Below, piece after piece: positions 10,459 to 24,862 of a stretch of 64,000 bases of DNA (positions are counted from its first letter, which is position 1; the number at the start of each line of letters is the position of its first letter). The stretch is taken from assembly GCA_963978545.1 (NCBI GenBank), contig OZ021725.1:91685305-91749304 (forward strand), given 5' to 3'. Position numbers and translations under genes: made by a program. The notes under the pieces were generated by a model. That model ran no database searches and was not told the DNA's origin. It worked only from the letters and a program-made list of their open reading frames with translations. Source of the DNA: Linyphia triangularis (lineage: Eukaryota > Arthropoda > Arachnida > Araneae > Linyphiidae).

Positions 10459-12160
10459 GTCCGCCATGTGTTTTCAATGGGGGAATTGTATTTTTGAGAA
10501 AATTGCTCAAATGCTTTCAAATTGTGAATTTGAGTTGGATATATGTTTTATAGTCATTCTGGTACCAAATTTTAATTAAAAAAAAAGTATTCTAAAAATC
10601 AGAAATTCCATTTTTCGTATATCTTGAAATATTTCAGTTTCGAGTGTAATTGAACGGAAGATTTCATTTTTAACAAATGGTTTCAAATTGTGTTTTTTAT
10701 TCAAAAACACTTTAAAAATTAAACTAATTTCAAAATTTTGGCCAAAAAAATTATTTTTGAATAGCTTTATGAGAAGTTGAAATTTTGGAATGAAAGCGCT
10801 CAGAAATTGTTTTTAAGTCTTTATTTTACTTAGCATTGCTTCGATTTTGAGTGCTAAAATACTATTTCATGAGCAAATTGATGATCAGAAAGAAATCGGG
10901 TGATGACTTTTATTATCCTAGGCAAAAATTGAGGTTAAAATTCGAAAATTGAGAATTTGAAAATTGCCTAAGGATTGGCAAGTTTAATGTATATTCAAAG
11001 GGATATAAAGACTTTTTTTGGCAATAACTGAATTTTGAGTAGTAAAATTTCATTTTAATGTGGAAATCAATTCGGGTGATGATTTCTGTTTCCCTAGCTG
11101 TAAAAAGATTGTTAAAGTTTGAAAATTTAAAAGTGTGAAATTTTTCATACGATTAATATGGGGAAAATTTGAAACGAAACATTTTGAAAGTGCACTTTTT
11201 GGACCACCTTTAGACCCACTTCTTATTTAGTTAGTGTTATAAAATTGGAATTGGAGTTTCTCCTATATATAAGCTTACATATCACAAACGGGAAAAAATT
11301 TTGAAAATTTTACTTTTTGATCAATAATTCATTGAATAGTCCGCCATGCGTTTTCAATGGGGGAATTGTATTGATGAGAAAATTGCTCAAATGCTTTCAA
11401 ATTGTGAATTTGAGTTGGATATATGTTTTATAGTCATTCTTTTTATAGTCATTTTATAGACCATTTTAATGTGGAAATCAATTCGGGTGATGATTTCTGT
11501 TACCCTAGCTGTAAAAAGATTGTAAAAGTTTGAAAATTTAGAAGTGTGAAATTTTTCATACGATTAATATGGGGAAAATTTGAAACGAAACATTTTGAAA
11601 GTGCACTTTTTGGACCACATTTAGACCCACTTCTTATTTAGTTAGTGTTTTAAAATTGGAATTGGAGTTTCTCCTATATATATGCTTCAATATCACAAAC
11701 GGGAAAAATTTTTGAAAATTTTACTTTTTGATCAATAATTCATTGAATAGTCCGCCATGTGTTTTCAATGGGGGAATTGTATTGATGAGAAAATTGCTCA
11801 AATGCTTTCAAATTGTGAATTTGAGTTGGATATATGTTTTATAGTCATTCTTTTTATAGTCATTTTATAGACCATTTTAATGTTTAAATCAATTCGGGTG
11901 ATGATTTCTGTTACCCTAGCTGTAAAAAGATTGTAAAAGTTTGAAAATTTAGAAGTGTGAAATTTTTCATACGATTAACATGGGGAAAATTTAAAAAGAA
12001 ACATATTGAAAGTGCACTATTTGGACCACCTTTAGACCCACTTCTTATTTAGTTAGTGTTTTAAAATTGGAATTAGAGTTTCTCCTATATATAAGCTTCA
12101 ATATCACAAACGGGAAAAAATTTTGAAAATTTTAGTTTTTGATCAATAATTCATTGAATA
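10459..12160 (+). repeat. 1,702-bp HOR (L880, S-beta, S-alpha), copy 3
   Basis: Units start at 10459, 11339 and 11750. It carries the marker set of the 1349 and 3051 copies (AAAATCAGAAATTCC, TTGAACGGAAG, CCGCCATGCG, AATGTTTAAATC). It stands alone here rather than as a tandem pair. Confidence 0.88.
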
Positions 12161-14742
12161 GTCCGCCATGTGTTTTCAATGGGGGAATTGTATTTTTGAG
12201 AAAATTGCTCAAATGCTTTCAAATTGTGAATTTGAGTTGGATATATGTTTTATAGTCATTCTGGTACCAAATTTTAATTAAAAAAAAAAGTATTCTAAAA
12301 ATCAGAAATTCCATTTTTCGTATATCTTGAAATATTTCAGTTTCGAGTGTAATTGAATGGAAGATTTCATTTTTAACAAATGGTTTCAAATTGTGTTTTT
12401 TATTCAAAAACACTTTAAAAATTAAACTAATTTCAAAATTTTGGCCAAAAAAATTATTTTTGAATAGCTTTATGAGAAGTTGAAATTTTGGAATGAAAGC
12501 GCTCAGAAATTGTTTTTAAGTCTTTATTTTACTTAGCATTGCTTCGATTTTGAGTGCTAAAATACTATTTCATGAGCAAATTGATGATCAGAAAGAAATC
12601 GGGTGATGACTTTTATTATCCTAGGCAAAAATTGAGGTTAAAATTCGAAAATTGAGAATTTGAAAATTGCCTAAGGATTGGCAAGTTTAATGTATATTCA
12701 AAGGGATATAAAGACTTTTTTTGGCAATAACTGAATTTTGAGTAGTAAAATTTCATTTTAATGTGGAAATCAATTCGGGTGATGATTTCTGTTTCCCTAG
12801 CTGTAAAAAGATTGTTAAAGTTTGAAAATTTAGAAGTGTGAAATTTTTCATACGATTAATATGGGGAAAATTTGAAACGAAACATTTTGAAAGTGCACTT
12901 TTTGGACCACCTTTAGACCCACTTCTTATTTAGTTAGTGTTATAAAATTGGAATTGGAGTTTCTCCTATATATAACCTTACATATCACAAACGGGAAAAA
13001 ATTTTGAAAATTTTACTTTTTGATCAATAATTCATTGAATAGTCCGCCATGCGTTTTCAATGGGGGAATTGTATTGATGAGAAAATTGATCAAATGCTTT
13101 CAAATTGTGAATTTGAGTTGGATATATGTTTTATAGTCATTCTTTTTATAGTCATTTTATAGACCATTTTAATGTGGAAATCAATTCGGGTGATGATTTC
13201 TGTTACCCTAGCTGTAAAAAGATTGTAAAAGTTTGAAAATTTAGAAGTGTGAAATTTTTCATACGATTAATATGGGGAAAATTTGAAACGAAACATTTTG
13301 AAAGTGCACTTTTTGGACCACATTTAGACCCACTTCTTATTTAGTTAGTGTTTTAAAATTGGAATTGGAGTTTCTCCTATATATATGCTTCAATATCACA
13401 AACGGGAAAATTTTTTGAAAATTTTACTTTTTGATCAATAATTCATTGAATAGTCCGCCATGTGTTTTCAATGGGGGAATTGTATTAATGAGAAAATTGC
13501 TCAAATGCTTTCAAATTGTGAATTTGAGTTGGATATATGTTTTATAGTCATTCTGGTACCAAATTTTAATTAAAAAAAAAGTATTCTAAAAATCAAAAAT
13601 TCCATTTTTCGTATATTTTGAAATATTTCAGTTTCGAGTGTAATTGAATGGAAGATTTCATTTTTAACAAATGGTTCCAAATTGTGTTTTTTATTCAAAA
13701 ACACTTTAAAAATTAAACTAATTTCAAAATTTTGGCCAAAATAATTATTTTTGAATAGCTTTATGAGAAGTTGAAATTTTGGAATGAAAGCGCTCAGAAA
13801 CTGTTTTTAAGTCTTTATTTTACTTAGCATTGTTTCGATTTTGAATGCTAAAATACTATTTCATGAGCAAATTGATGATCAGAAAGAAATCGGGTGATGA
13901 CTTTTATTATCCTAGGCAAAAATTGAGGTTAAAATTCGAAAAAGGAGAATTTGAAAATTGCCTAACGATTGGCAAGTTTAATGTATATTCAAAGGGATAT
14001 AAAGACTTTTTTTGGCAATAACTGAATTTTGAGTAGTAAAATTTCATTTTAATGTGGAAATCAATTCGGGTAATGATTTCTGTTTCCCTAGCTGTAAAAA
14101 GATTGTAAAAGTTGGAAAATTTAGAAGTGTGAAATTTTTCATACGATTAATATGGGGAAAATTTGAAACGAAACATTTTGAAAGTGCACTTTTTGGACCA
14201 CCTTTAGACACACTTCTTATTTAGTTAGTGTTTTAAAATTGGAATTGGAGTTTCTCCTATATCTATGCTTCAATATCACAAACGGGAAAATTTTTTGAAA
14301 ATTTTACTTTTTGATTAATAATTCATTGAATAGTCCGCCATGTGTTTTCAATGGGGGAATTGTATTGATGAGAAAATTGCTCAAATGCTTTCAAATTGTG
14401 AATTTGTGTTGGATATATGTTTTATAGTCATTCTTTTTATAGTCATTTTATAGACCATTTTAATGTGGAAATCAATTCGGGTGATGATTTCTGTTACCCT
14501 AGCTGTAAAAAGATTGTAAAAGTTAGAAAATTTAGAAGTTGCAATTTTTCATACGATTAACATGGGGACAATTTTAAACGAAACATATTGAAAGTGCACT
14601 TTTTGGACCACCTTTAGACCCACTTCTTATTTAGTTAGTGTTTTAAAATTGGAATTAGAGTTTCTCCTATATATAAGCTTCAATATCACAAACGGGAAAA
14701 TTTTTTGAAAATTTTAGTTTTTGATCAATAATTCATTGAATA
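12161..14742 (+). repeat. L881-S-L880-S block, second copy
   Basis: Units start at 12161 (881), 13042 (411), 13453 (880) and 14333 (410). It matches 4753-7335 until the last S. That S has a cluster of private changes at about 14,538-14,575 (GAAGTTGCAATTTTTC, GGGGACAATTTTAAACG) and an AGAG rather than AGCG tail, so it leads into an L893 instead of an XL. Confidence 0.88.
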
Positions 14743-16046
14743 GTCCGCCATGTGTTTTCAATGGGGGAATTGTATTTTTGAGAAAATTGCTCAAATGCTT
14801 TCAAATTGTCAATTTGAGTTGGATATATGTTTTATAGTCATTCTGGTACCAAATTTTAATTAAAAAAAAAGTATTCTAAAAATCAAAAATTCCATTTTTC
14901 GTATATCTTGAAATATTTCAGTTTCGAGTGTAATTGAATGGAAGATTTCATTTTTAACAAATGGTTCCAAATTGTGTTTTTTATTCAAAAACACTTTAAA
15001 AATCAAACTAATTTCAAAATTTTGGCCAAAAAAATTATTTTTGAATAGCTTTATGAGAAGTTGAAATTTTGGAACCAAAGCGCTCAGAAACTGTTTTTAA
15101 GTCTTTATTTTACTTAGCATTGCTTCGATTTTGAGTGCTAAAATACTATTTCATGAGCAAATTGATGATCAGAAAGAAATTGGGTGATGACTTTTATTAT
15201 CCTAGGCAAAAATTAAGGTTAAAATTCGAAAATTGAGAATTTGAAAATTGCCTTAGGATTGGCAAGTTTAATGTATATTCAAAGGGATATAAAGACTTTT
15301 TTTTGTTAATAACTGAATTTTGAGTAGTAAAATTTCATTTTAATGACCATTTTAATGTGGAAATCAATTCGGGTGATGATTTTTGTTACCCTAGCTGTAA
15401 AAAGATTGTAAAAGTTTGAAAATTTAGAAGTGTGAAATTTTTCATACGATTAATATGGGGAAAATTTGAAACGAAACATTTTGAAAGTGCACTTTTTGGA
15501 CCACATTTAGACCCACTTCTTATTTAGTTAGTGTTTTTAAATTGGAATTGGAGTTTCTCCTATATATAAGCTTCAATATCACAAACGGGAAAAATTTTTG
15601 AGAATTTTACTTTTTGATCAATAATTCATTGAATAGTCCGCCATGTGTTTTCAATGGGGGAATTGTATTGATGAGAAAATTGCTCAAATGCTTTCAAATT
15701 GTGAATTTGAGTTGGATATATGTTTTATAGTCATTCTTTTTATAGTCATTTTATAGACCATTTTAATGTGGAAATCAATTCGGGTGATGATTTCTGTTAC
15801 CCTAGCTGTAAAAAGATTGTAAAAGTTTGAAAATTTAGAAGTGTGAAATTTTTCATACGATTAACATGGGGAAAATTTAAAAAGAAACATATTGAAAGTG
15901 CACTATTTGGACCACCTTTAGACCCACTTCTTATTTAGTTAGTGTTTTAAAATTGGAATTAGAGTTTCTCCTATATATAAGCTTCAATATCACAAACGGG
16001 AAAAAAATTTGAAAATTTTAGTTTTTGATCAATAATTCATTGAATA
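14743..16046 (+). repeat. L893-S dimer, repeat of 45-1348
   Basis: Units start at 14743 (893) and 15636 (411). Offset to the first pair is 14,698 bp, which equals 12,996 + 1,702: the ~13-kb module period plus one extra 1,702-bp unit. Shared rare variants include TTGTCAATTTGAG in the head (126 and 14,824 regions) and GTTTTTAAATTGG in the tail. Confidence 0.88.
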
Positions 16047-17748
16047 GTCCGCCATGTGTTTTCAATGGGGGAATTGTATTTTTGAGAAAATTGCTCAAAT
16101 GCTTTCAAATTGTGAATTTGAGTTGGATATATGTTTTATAGTCATTCTGGTACCAAATTTTAATTAAAAAAAAAGTATTCTAAAAATCAGAAATTCCATT
16201 TTTCGTATATCTTGAAATATTTCAGTTTCGAGTGTAATTGAACGGAAGATTTCATTTTTAACAAATGGTTTCAAATTGTGTTTTTTATTCAAAAACACTT
16301 TAAAAATTAAACTAATTTCAAAATTTTGGCCAAAAAAATTATTTTTGAATAGCTTTATGAGAAGTTGAAATTTTGGAATGAAAGCGCTCAGAAATTGTTT
16401 TTAAGTCTTTATTTTACTTAGCATTGCTTCGATTTTGAGTGCTAAAATACTATTTCATGAGCAAATTGATGATCAGAAAGAAATCGGGTGATGACTTTTA
16501 TTATCCTAGGCAAAAATTGAGGTTAAAATTCGAAAATTGAGAATTTGAAAATTGCCTAAGGATTGGCAAGTTTAATGTATATTCAAAGGGATATAAAGAC
16601 TTTTTTTGGCAATAACTGAATTTTGAGTAGTAAAATTTCATTTTAATGTGGAAATCAATTCGGGTGATGATTTCTGTTTCCCTAGCTGTAAAAAGATTGT
16701 TAAAGTTTGAAAATTTAAAAGTGTGAAATTTTTCATACGATTAATATGGGGAAAATTTGAAACGAAACATTTTGAAAGTGCACTTTTTGGACCACCTTTA
16801 GACCCACTTCTTATTTAGTTAGTGTTATAAAATTGGAATTGGAGTTTCTCCTATATATAAGCTTACATATCACAAACGGGAAAAAATTTTGAAAATTTTA
16901 CTTTTTGATCAATAATTCATTGAATAGTCCGCCATGCGTTTTCAATGGGGGAATTGTATTGATGAGAAAATTGCTCAAATGCTTTCAAATTGTGAATTTG
17001 AGTTGGATATATGTTTTATAGTCATTCTTTTTATAGTCATTTTATAGACCATTTTAATGTGGAAATCAATTCGGGTGATGATTTCTGTTACCCTAGCTGT
17101 AAAAAGATTGTAAAAGTTTGAAAATTTAGAAGTGTGAAATTTTTCATACGATTAATATGGGGAAAATTTGAAACGAAACATTTTGAAAGTGCACTTTTTG
17201 GACCACATTTAGACCCACTTCTTATTTAGTTAGTGTTTTAAAATTGGAATTGGAGTTTCTCCTATATATATGCTTCAATATCACAAACGGGAAAAATTTT
17301 TGAAAATTTTACTTTTTGATCAATAATTCATTGAATAGTCCGCCATGTGTTTTCAATGGGGGAATTGTATTGATGAGAAAATTGCTCAAATGCTTTCAAA
17401 TTGTGAATTTGAGTTGGATATATGTTTTATAGTCATTCTTTTTATAGTCATTTTATAGACCATTTTAATGTTTAAATCAATTCGGGTGATGATTTCTGTT
17501 ACCCTAGCTGTAAAAAGATTGTAAAAGTTTGAAAATTTAGAAGTGTGAAATTTTTCATACGATTAACATGGGGAAAATTTAAAAAGAAACATATTGAAAG
17601 TGCACTATTTGGACCACCTTTAGACCCACTTCTTATTTAGTTAGTGTTTTAAAATTGGAATTAGAGTTTCTCCTATATATAAGCTTCAATATCACAAACG
17701 GGAAAAAATTTTGAAAATTTTAGTTTTTGATCAATAATTCATTGAATA
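16047..17748 (+). repeat. 1,702-bp HOR (L880, S-beta, S-alpha), copy 4
   Basis: Units start at 16047, 16927 and 17338. It is a single copy in this module, where the first module has two in tandem. It aligns with 3051-4752 at an offset of 12,996 bp. Confidence 0.88.
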
Positions 17749-20331
17749 GTCCGCCATGTGTTTTCAATGGGGGAATTGTATTTTTGAGAAAATTGCTCAA
17801 ATGCTTTCAAATTGTGAATTTGAGTTGGATATATGTTTTATAGTCATTCTGGTACCAAATTTTAATTAAAAAAAAAAGTATTCTAAAAATCAGAAATTCC
17901 ATTTTTCGTATATCTTGAAATATTTCAGTTTCGAGTGTAATTGAATGGAAGATTTCATTTTTAACAAATGGTTTCAAATTGTGTTTTTTATTCAAAAACA
18001 CTTTAAAAATTAAACTAATTTCAAAATTTTGGCCAAAAAAATTATTTTTGAATAGCTTTATGAGAAGTTGAAATTTTGGAATGAAAGCGCTCAGAAATTG
18101 TTTTTAAGTCTTTATTTTACTTAGCATTGCTTCGATTTTGAGTGCTAAAATACTATTTCATGAGCAAATTGATGATCAGAAAGAAATCGGGTGATGACTT
18201 TTATTATCCTAGGCAAAAATTGAGGTTAAAATTCGAAAATTGAGAATTTGAAAATTGCCTAAGGATTGGCAAGTTTAATGTATATTCAAAGGGATATAAA
18301 GACTTTTTTTGGCAATAACTGAATTTTGAGTAGTAAAATTTCATTTTAATGTGGAAATCAATTCGGGTGATGATTTCTGTTTCCCTAGCTGTAAAAAGAT
18401 TGTTAAAGTTTGAAAATTTAGAAGTGTGAAATTTTTCATACGATTAATATGGGGAAAATTTGAAACGAAACATTTTGAAAGTGCACTTTTTGGACCACCT
18501 TTAGACCCACTTCTTATTTAGTTAGTGTTATAAAATTGGAATTGGAGTTTCTCCTATATATAACCTTACATATCACAAACGGGAAAAAATTTTGAAAATT
18601 TTACTTTTTGATCAATAATTCATTGAATAGTCCGCCATGCGTTTTCAATGGGGGAATTGTATTGATGAGAAAATTGATCAAATGCTTTCAAATTGTGAAT
18701 TTGAGTTGGATATATGTTTTATAGTCATTCTTTTTATAGTCATTTTATAGACCATTTTAATGTGGAAATCAATTCGGGTGATGATTTCTGTTACCCTAGC
18801 TGTAAAAAGATTGTAAAAGTTTGAAAATTTAGAAGTGTGAAATTTTTCATACGATTAATATGGGGAAAATTTGAAACGAAACATTTTGAAAGTGCACTTT
18901 TTGGACCACATTTAGACCCACTTCTTATTTAGTTAGTGTTTTAAAATTGGAATTGGAGTTTCTCCTATATATATGCTTCAATATCACAAACGGGAAAATT
19001 TTTTGAAAATTTTACTTTTTGATCAATAATTCATTGAATAGTCCGCCATGTGTTTTCAATGGGGGAATTGTATTAATGAGAAAATTGCTCAAATGCTTTC
19101 AAATTGTGAATTTGAGTTGGATATATGTTTTATAGTCATTCTGGTACCAAATTTTAATTAAAAAAAAAGTATTCTAAAAATCAAAAATTCCATTTTTCGT
19201 ATATTTTGAAATATTTCAGTTTCGAGTGTAATTGAATGGAAGATTTCATTTTTAACAAATGGTTCCAAATTGTGTTTTTTATTCAAAAACACTTTAAAAA
19301 TTAAACTAATTTCAAAATTTTGGCCAAAATAATTATTTTTGAATAGCTTTATGAGAAGTTGAAATTTTGGAATGAAAGCGCTCAGAAACTGTTTTTAAGT
19401 CTTTATTTTACTTAGCATTGTTTCGATTTTGAATGCTAAAATACTATTTCATGAGCAAATTGATGATCAGAAAGAAATCGGGTGATGACTTTTATTATCC
19501 TAGGCAAAAATTGAGGTTAAAATTCGAAAAAGGAGAATTTGAAAATTGCCTAACGATTGGCAAGTTTAATGTATATTCAAAGGGATATAAAGACTTTTTT
19601 TGGCAATAACTGAATTTTGAGTAGTAAAATTTCATTTTAATGTGGAAATCAATTCGGGTAATGATTTCTGTTTCCCTAGCTGTAAAAAGATTGTAAAAGT
19701 TGGAAAATTTAGAAGTGTGAAATTTTTCATACGATTAATATGGGGAAAATTTGAAACGAAACATTTTGAAAGTGCACTTTTTGGACCACCTTTAGACACA
19801 CTTCTTATTTAGTTAGTGTTTTAAAATTGGAATTGGAGTTTCTCCTATATCTATGCTTCAATATCACAAACGGGAAAATTTTTTGAAAATTTTACTTTTT
19901 GATTAATAATTCATTGAATAGTCCGCCATGTGTTTTCAATGGGGGAATTGTATTGATGAGAAAATTGCTCAAATGCTTTCAAATTGTGAATTTGTGTTGG
20001 ATATATGTTTTATAGTCATTCTTTTTATAGTCATTTTATAGACCATTTTAATGTGGAAATCAATTCGGGTGATGATTTCTGTTACCCTAGCTGTAAAAAG
20101 ATTGTAAAAGTTTGAAAATTTAGAAGTGTGAAATTTTTCATACGATTAACATGGGGAAAATTTAAAACGAAACATATTGAAAGTGCACTTTTTGGACCAC
20201 CTTTAGACCCACTTCTTATTTAGTTAGTGTTTTAAAATTGGAATTAGCGTTTCTCCTATATATAAGCTTCAATATCACAAACGGGAAAATTTTTTGAAAA
20301 TTTTAGTTTTTGATCAATAATTCATTGAATA
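17749..20331 (+). repeat. L881-S-L880-S block, third copy
   Basis: Units start at 17749 (881), 18630 (411), 19041 (880) and 19921 (411). It aligns with 4753-7335 at an offset of 12,996 bp, keeping the ten-A tract, the TATATAACC tail and the AAAAAGGAGAATTTG variant. Confidence 0.88.
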
Positions 20332-21738
20332 GTCCGCCATTTGTTTTCAATGGGGGAATTGTATTTTTGAGAAAATTGCTCAAATGCTTTCAAATTGTGA
20401 ATTTGAGTTGGATATATGTTTTATAGTCATTCTGGTACCAAATTTTAATTAAAAAAAAGTATTCTAAAAATCAAAAATTCCATTTTTGGTATATCTTGAA
20501 ATATTTCAGTTTCGAGTGTAATTGAATGGAAGATTTCATTTTTAACAAATGGTTCCAAATTGTGTTTTTTATTCAAAAACACTTTAAAAATTAAACTAAT
20601 TTCAAAATTTTGGCCAAAAAAATTATTTTTGAATAGCTTTATGAGAAGTTGAAATTTTGAAATGAAAGCGCTCAGAAACTGTTTTTAAGTCTTTATTTTA
20701 CTTAGCATTGCTTCGATTTTGAGTGCTAAAATACTATTTCATGAGCAAATTGATGATCAGAAAGAAATCGGGTGATGACTTTTATTATCCTAGGCAAAAA
20801 TTGAGGTTAAAATTCGAAAATTGAGAATTTAAAAATTGCCTAATTATTGGCAAGTTTAATGTATATTCAAAGGGATATAAAGACTTTTTTTTGTTAATAA
20901 CTGAATTTTGAGTAGTAAAATTTCATTTTAATGACCATTTTAATGTGGAAACCAATTCGGGTGATAATTTTTGTTACCCTAGCTGTAAAAAGATTGTAAA
21001 GTATCCATCAAAAATTCGTATATCTTGAAATATTTCAGTTTCGAGTGTAATTGAATGGAAGATTTCATTTTTAACAAATGGTTCCAAATTGTGTTTTTTA
21101 TTCAAAAACACTTTAAAAATTAAACTAATTTCAAAATTTTGGCCAAAATAATTATTTTTGAATAGCTTTATGAGAAGTTGAAATTTTGGAATGAAAGCGC
21201 TCAGAAACTGTTTTTAAGTCTTATTTTACTTAGCATTGTTTCGATTTTGAGTGCTAAAATACTATTTCATGAGCAAATTGATGATCAGAAAGAAATTGGG
21301 TGATGACTTTTATTATCCTAGGCAAAAGTTGAGGTTAAAATTCGAAAATTGAAAATTTGAAAATTGCCTAAGGATTGGCAAGTTTAATGTATATTCAAAA
21401 GGATATAAAGACTTTTTTTGGCAATAACTGAATTTTGAGTAGTAAAATTTCATTTTTATGTGGAAATCAATTCGGGTGATGATTTCTGTTTCCCAAGCTG
21501 TAAAAAGATTGTAAATGTTTGAAAATTTAGAAGTGTGAAATTTTTCATACGATTAATATGGGGAAAATTTGAAACGAAACATTTTGAAACTGCACTTTTT
21601 GGACCACCTTTAGACCCACTTCTTATTTAGTTAGTGTTTTAAAATTGGACTTGGAGTTTCTCCTATATATATGCTTCAATATCACAAACGGGAAAATTTT
21701 TTGAAAATTTTACTTTTTGATCAATAATTCATTGAATA
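20332..21738 (+). repeat. XL unit, 1,407 bp
   Basis: Same joint and same 1-bp deletion (AAGTCTTATTTTAC) as the XL at 7336. It also shares GAATTTAAAAATTGCC and GGACTTGGAG (C at 21,650, matching 8,654), variants absent from the later 1408-bp XL units. This supports one 12,996-bp duplication rather than independent assembly of units. Confidence 0.88.
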
Positions 21739-24700
21739 GTCCGCCATGTGTTTTCAATGGGGGAATTGTATTGATGAGAAAATTGCTCAAATGCTTTCAA
21801 ATTGTGAATTTGAGTTGGATATATGTTTTATAGTCATTCTTTTTATAGTCATTTTATAGACCATTTTAATGTGGAAATCAATTCGGGTGATGATTTCTGT
21901 TACCCTAGCTGTAAGGAGATTGTAAAAGTTAGAAAATTTAGAAGCGTGAAATTTTTCATACGATTAACATGGGGAAAATTTAAAACGAAACATATTGAAA
22001 GTGCACTTTTTGGACCACCTTTAGACCCACTTCTTATTTAGTTAGTGTTTTAAAATTGGAATTAGAGTTTCTCCTATATATAAGCTTCAATATCACAAAC
22101 GGGAAAAATTTTTGAAAATTTTAGTTTTTGATCAATAATTCATTGAATAGTCCGCCATGTGTTTTCAATGGGGGAATTGTATTTTTGAGAAAATTGCTCA
22201 AATGCTTTCAAATTGTGAATTTGAGTTGGATATATGTTTTATAGTCATTCTGGTACCAAATTTTAATTGAAAAAAAAGTATTCTAAAAATCAAAAATTCC
22301 ATTTTTCGTATATCTTGAAATATTTCAGTTTCGAGTGTAATTGAATGGAAGATTTCATTTTTAACAAATGGTTCCAAATTGTGTTTTTTATTCAAAAACA
22401 CTTTAAAAATCAAACTAATTTCAAAATTTTGGCCAAAAAAATTATTTTTGAATAGCTTTATGAGAAGTTGAAATTTTGGAACCAAAGCGCTCAGAAACTG
22501 TTTTTAAGTCTTTATTTTACTTAGCATTGCTTCGATTTTGAGTGCTAAAATACTATTTCATGAGCAAATTGATGATCAGAAAGAAATTGGGTGATGACTT
22601 TTATTATCCTAGTCAAAAATTAAGGTTAAAATTCGAAAATTGAGAATTTGAAAATTGCCTTAGGATTGGCAAGTTTAATGTATATTCAAAGGGATATAAA
22701 GACTTTTTTTTGTTAATAACTGAATTTTGAGTAGTAAAATTTCATTTTAATGACCATTTTAATGTGGGAATCAATTCGGGTGATGATTTTTGTTACCCTA
22801 GCTGTAAAAAGATTGTAAAAGTTTGAAAATTTAGAAGTGTGAAATTTTTCATACGATTAATATGGGGAAAATTTGAAACGAAACATTTTGAAAGTGCACT
22901 TTTTGGACCACATTTAGACCCACTTCTTATTTAGTTAGTGTTTTAAAATTGGAATTGGAGTTTCTCCTATATATATGCTTCAATATCACAAACGGGAAAA
23001 ATTTTTGAAAATTTTACTTTTTGATCAATAATTCATTGAATAGTCCGCCATGTGTTTTCAATGGGGTTAATTGTATTGATGAGAAAATTGCTCAAATGCT
23101 TTCAAATTGTGAATTTGAGTTGGATATATGTTTTATAGTCATTCTTTTTATAGTCATTTTATAGACCATTTTAATGTGGAAATCAATTCGGGTGATGATT
23201 TCTGTTACCCTAGCTGTAAAAAGATTGTAAAAGTTTGAAAATTTAGAAGTGTGAAATTTTTCATACGATTAACATGGGGAAAATTTAAAACGAAACATAT
23301 TGAAAGTGCACTTTTTGGACCACCTTTAGACCCACTTCTTATTTAGTTAGTGTTTTAAAATTGGAATTAGCGTTTCTCCTATATATAAGCTTCAATATCA
23401 CAAACGGGAAAATTTTTTGAAAATTTTAGTTTTTGATCAATAATTCATTGAATAGTCCGCCATTTGTTTTCAATGGGGGAATTGTATTTTTGAGAAAATT
23501 GCTCAAATGCTTTCAAATTGTGAATTTGAGTTGGATATATGTTTTATAGTCATTCTGGTACCAAATTTTAATTAAAAAAAAGTATTCTAAAAATCAAAAA
23601 TTCCATTTTTGGTATATCTTGAAATATTTCAGTTTCGAGTGTAATTGAATGGAAGATTTCATTTTTAACAAATGGTTCCAAATTGTGTTTTTTATTCAAA
23701 AACACTTTAAAAATTAAACTAATTTCAAAATTTTGGCCAAAAAAATTATTTTTGAATAGCTTTATGAGAAGTTGAAATTTTGAAATGAAAGCGCTCAGAA
23801 ACTGTTTTTAAGTCTTTATTTTACTTAGCATTGCTTCGATTTTGAGTGCTAAAATACTATTTCATGAGCAAATTGATGATCAGAAAGAAATCGGGTGATG
23901 ACTTTTATTATCCTAGGCAAAAATTGAGGTTAAAATTCGAAAATTGAGAATTTGAAAATTGCCTAATTATTGGCAAGTTTAATGTATATTCAAAGGGATA
24001 TAAAGACTTTTTTTTGTTAATAACTGAATTTTGAGTAGTAAAATTTCATTTTAATGACCATTTTAATGTGGAAACCAATTCGGGTGATAATTTTTGTTAC
24101 CCTAGCTGTAAAAAGATTGTAAAGTATCCATCAAAAATTCGTATATCTTGAAATATTTCAGTTTCGAGTGTAATTGAATGGAAGATTTCATTTTTAACAA
24201 ATGGTTCCAAATTGTGTTTTTTATTCAAAAACACTTTAAAAATTAAACTAATTTCAAAATTTTGGCCAAAATAATTATTTTTGAATAGCTTTATGAGAAG
24301 TTGAAATTTTGGAATGAAAGCGCTCAGAAACTGTTTTTAAGTCTTTATTTTACTTAGCATTGTTTCGATTTTGAGTGCTAAAATACTATTTCATGAGCAA
24401 ATTGATGATCAGAAAGAAATTGGGTGATGACTTTTATTATCCTAGGCAAAAGTTGAGGTTAAAATTCGAAAATTGAAAATTTGAAAATTGCCTAAGGATT
24501 GGCAAGTTTAATGTATATTCAAAAGGATATAAAGACTTTTTTTGGCAATAACTGAATTTTGAGTAGTAAAATTTCATTTTTATGTGGAAATCAATTCGGG
24601 TGATGATTTCTGTTTCCCAAGCTGTAAAAAGATTGTAAATGTTTGAAAATTTAGAAGTGTGAAATTTTTCATACGATTAATATGGGGAAAATTTGAAACG

Positions 24701-24862
24701 AAACATTTTGAAACTGCACTTTTTGGACCACCTTTAGACCCACTTCTTATTTAGTTAGTGTTTTAAAATTGGAATTGGAGTTTCTCCTATATATATGCTT
24801 CAATATCACAAACGGGAAAATTTTTTGAAAATTTTACTTTTTGATCAATAATTCATTGAATA
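21739..24862 (+). repeat. 3,124-bp HOR S-L893-S-XL, first full copy
   Basis: Units start at 21739 (411), 22150 (893), 23043 (412) and 23455 (1408). This is the first complete instance of the four-unit HOR that dominates 32-54 kb. It carries the TCCTAGTC and GGGGTTAATTG markers also seen at 9.6-10.1 kb and 36.3-36.8 kb. The XL here has the full-length TCTTTATTTTAC form. Confidence 0.88.
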
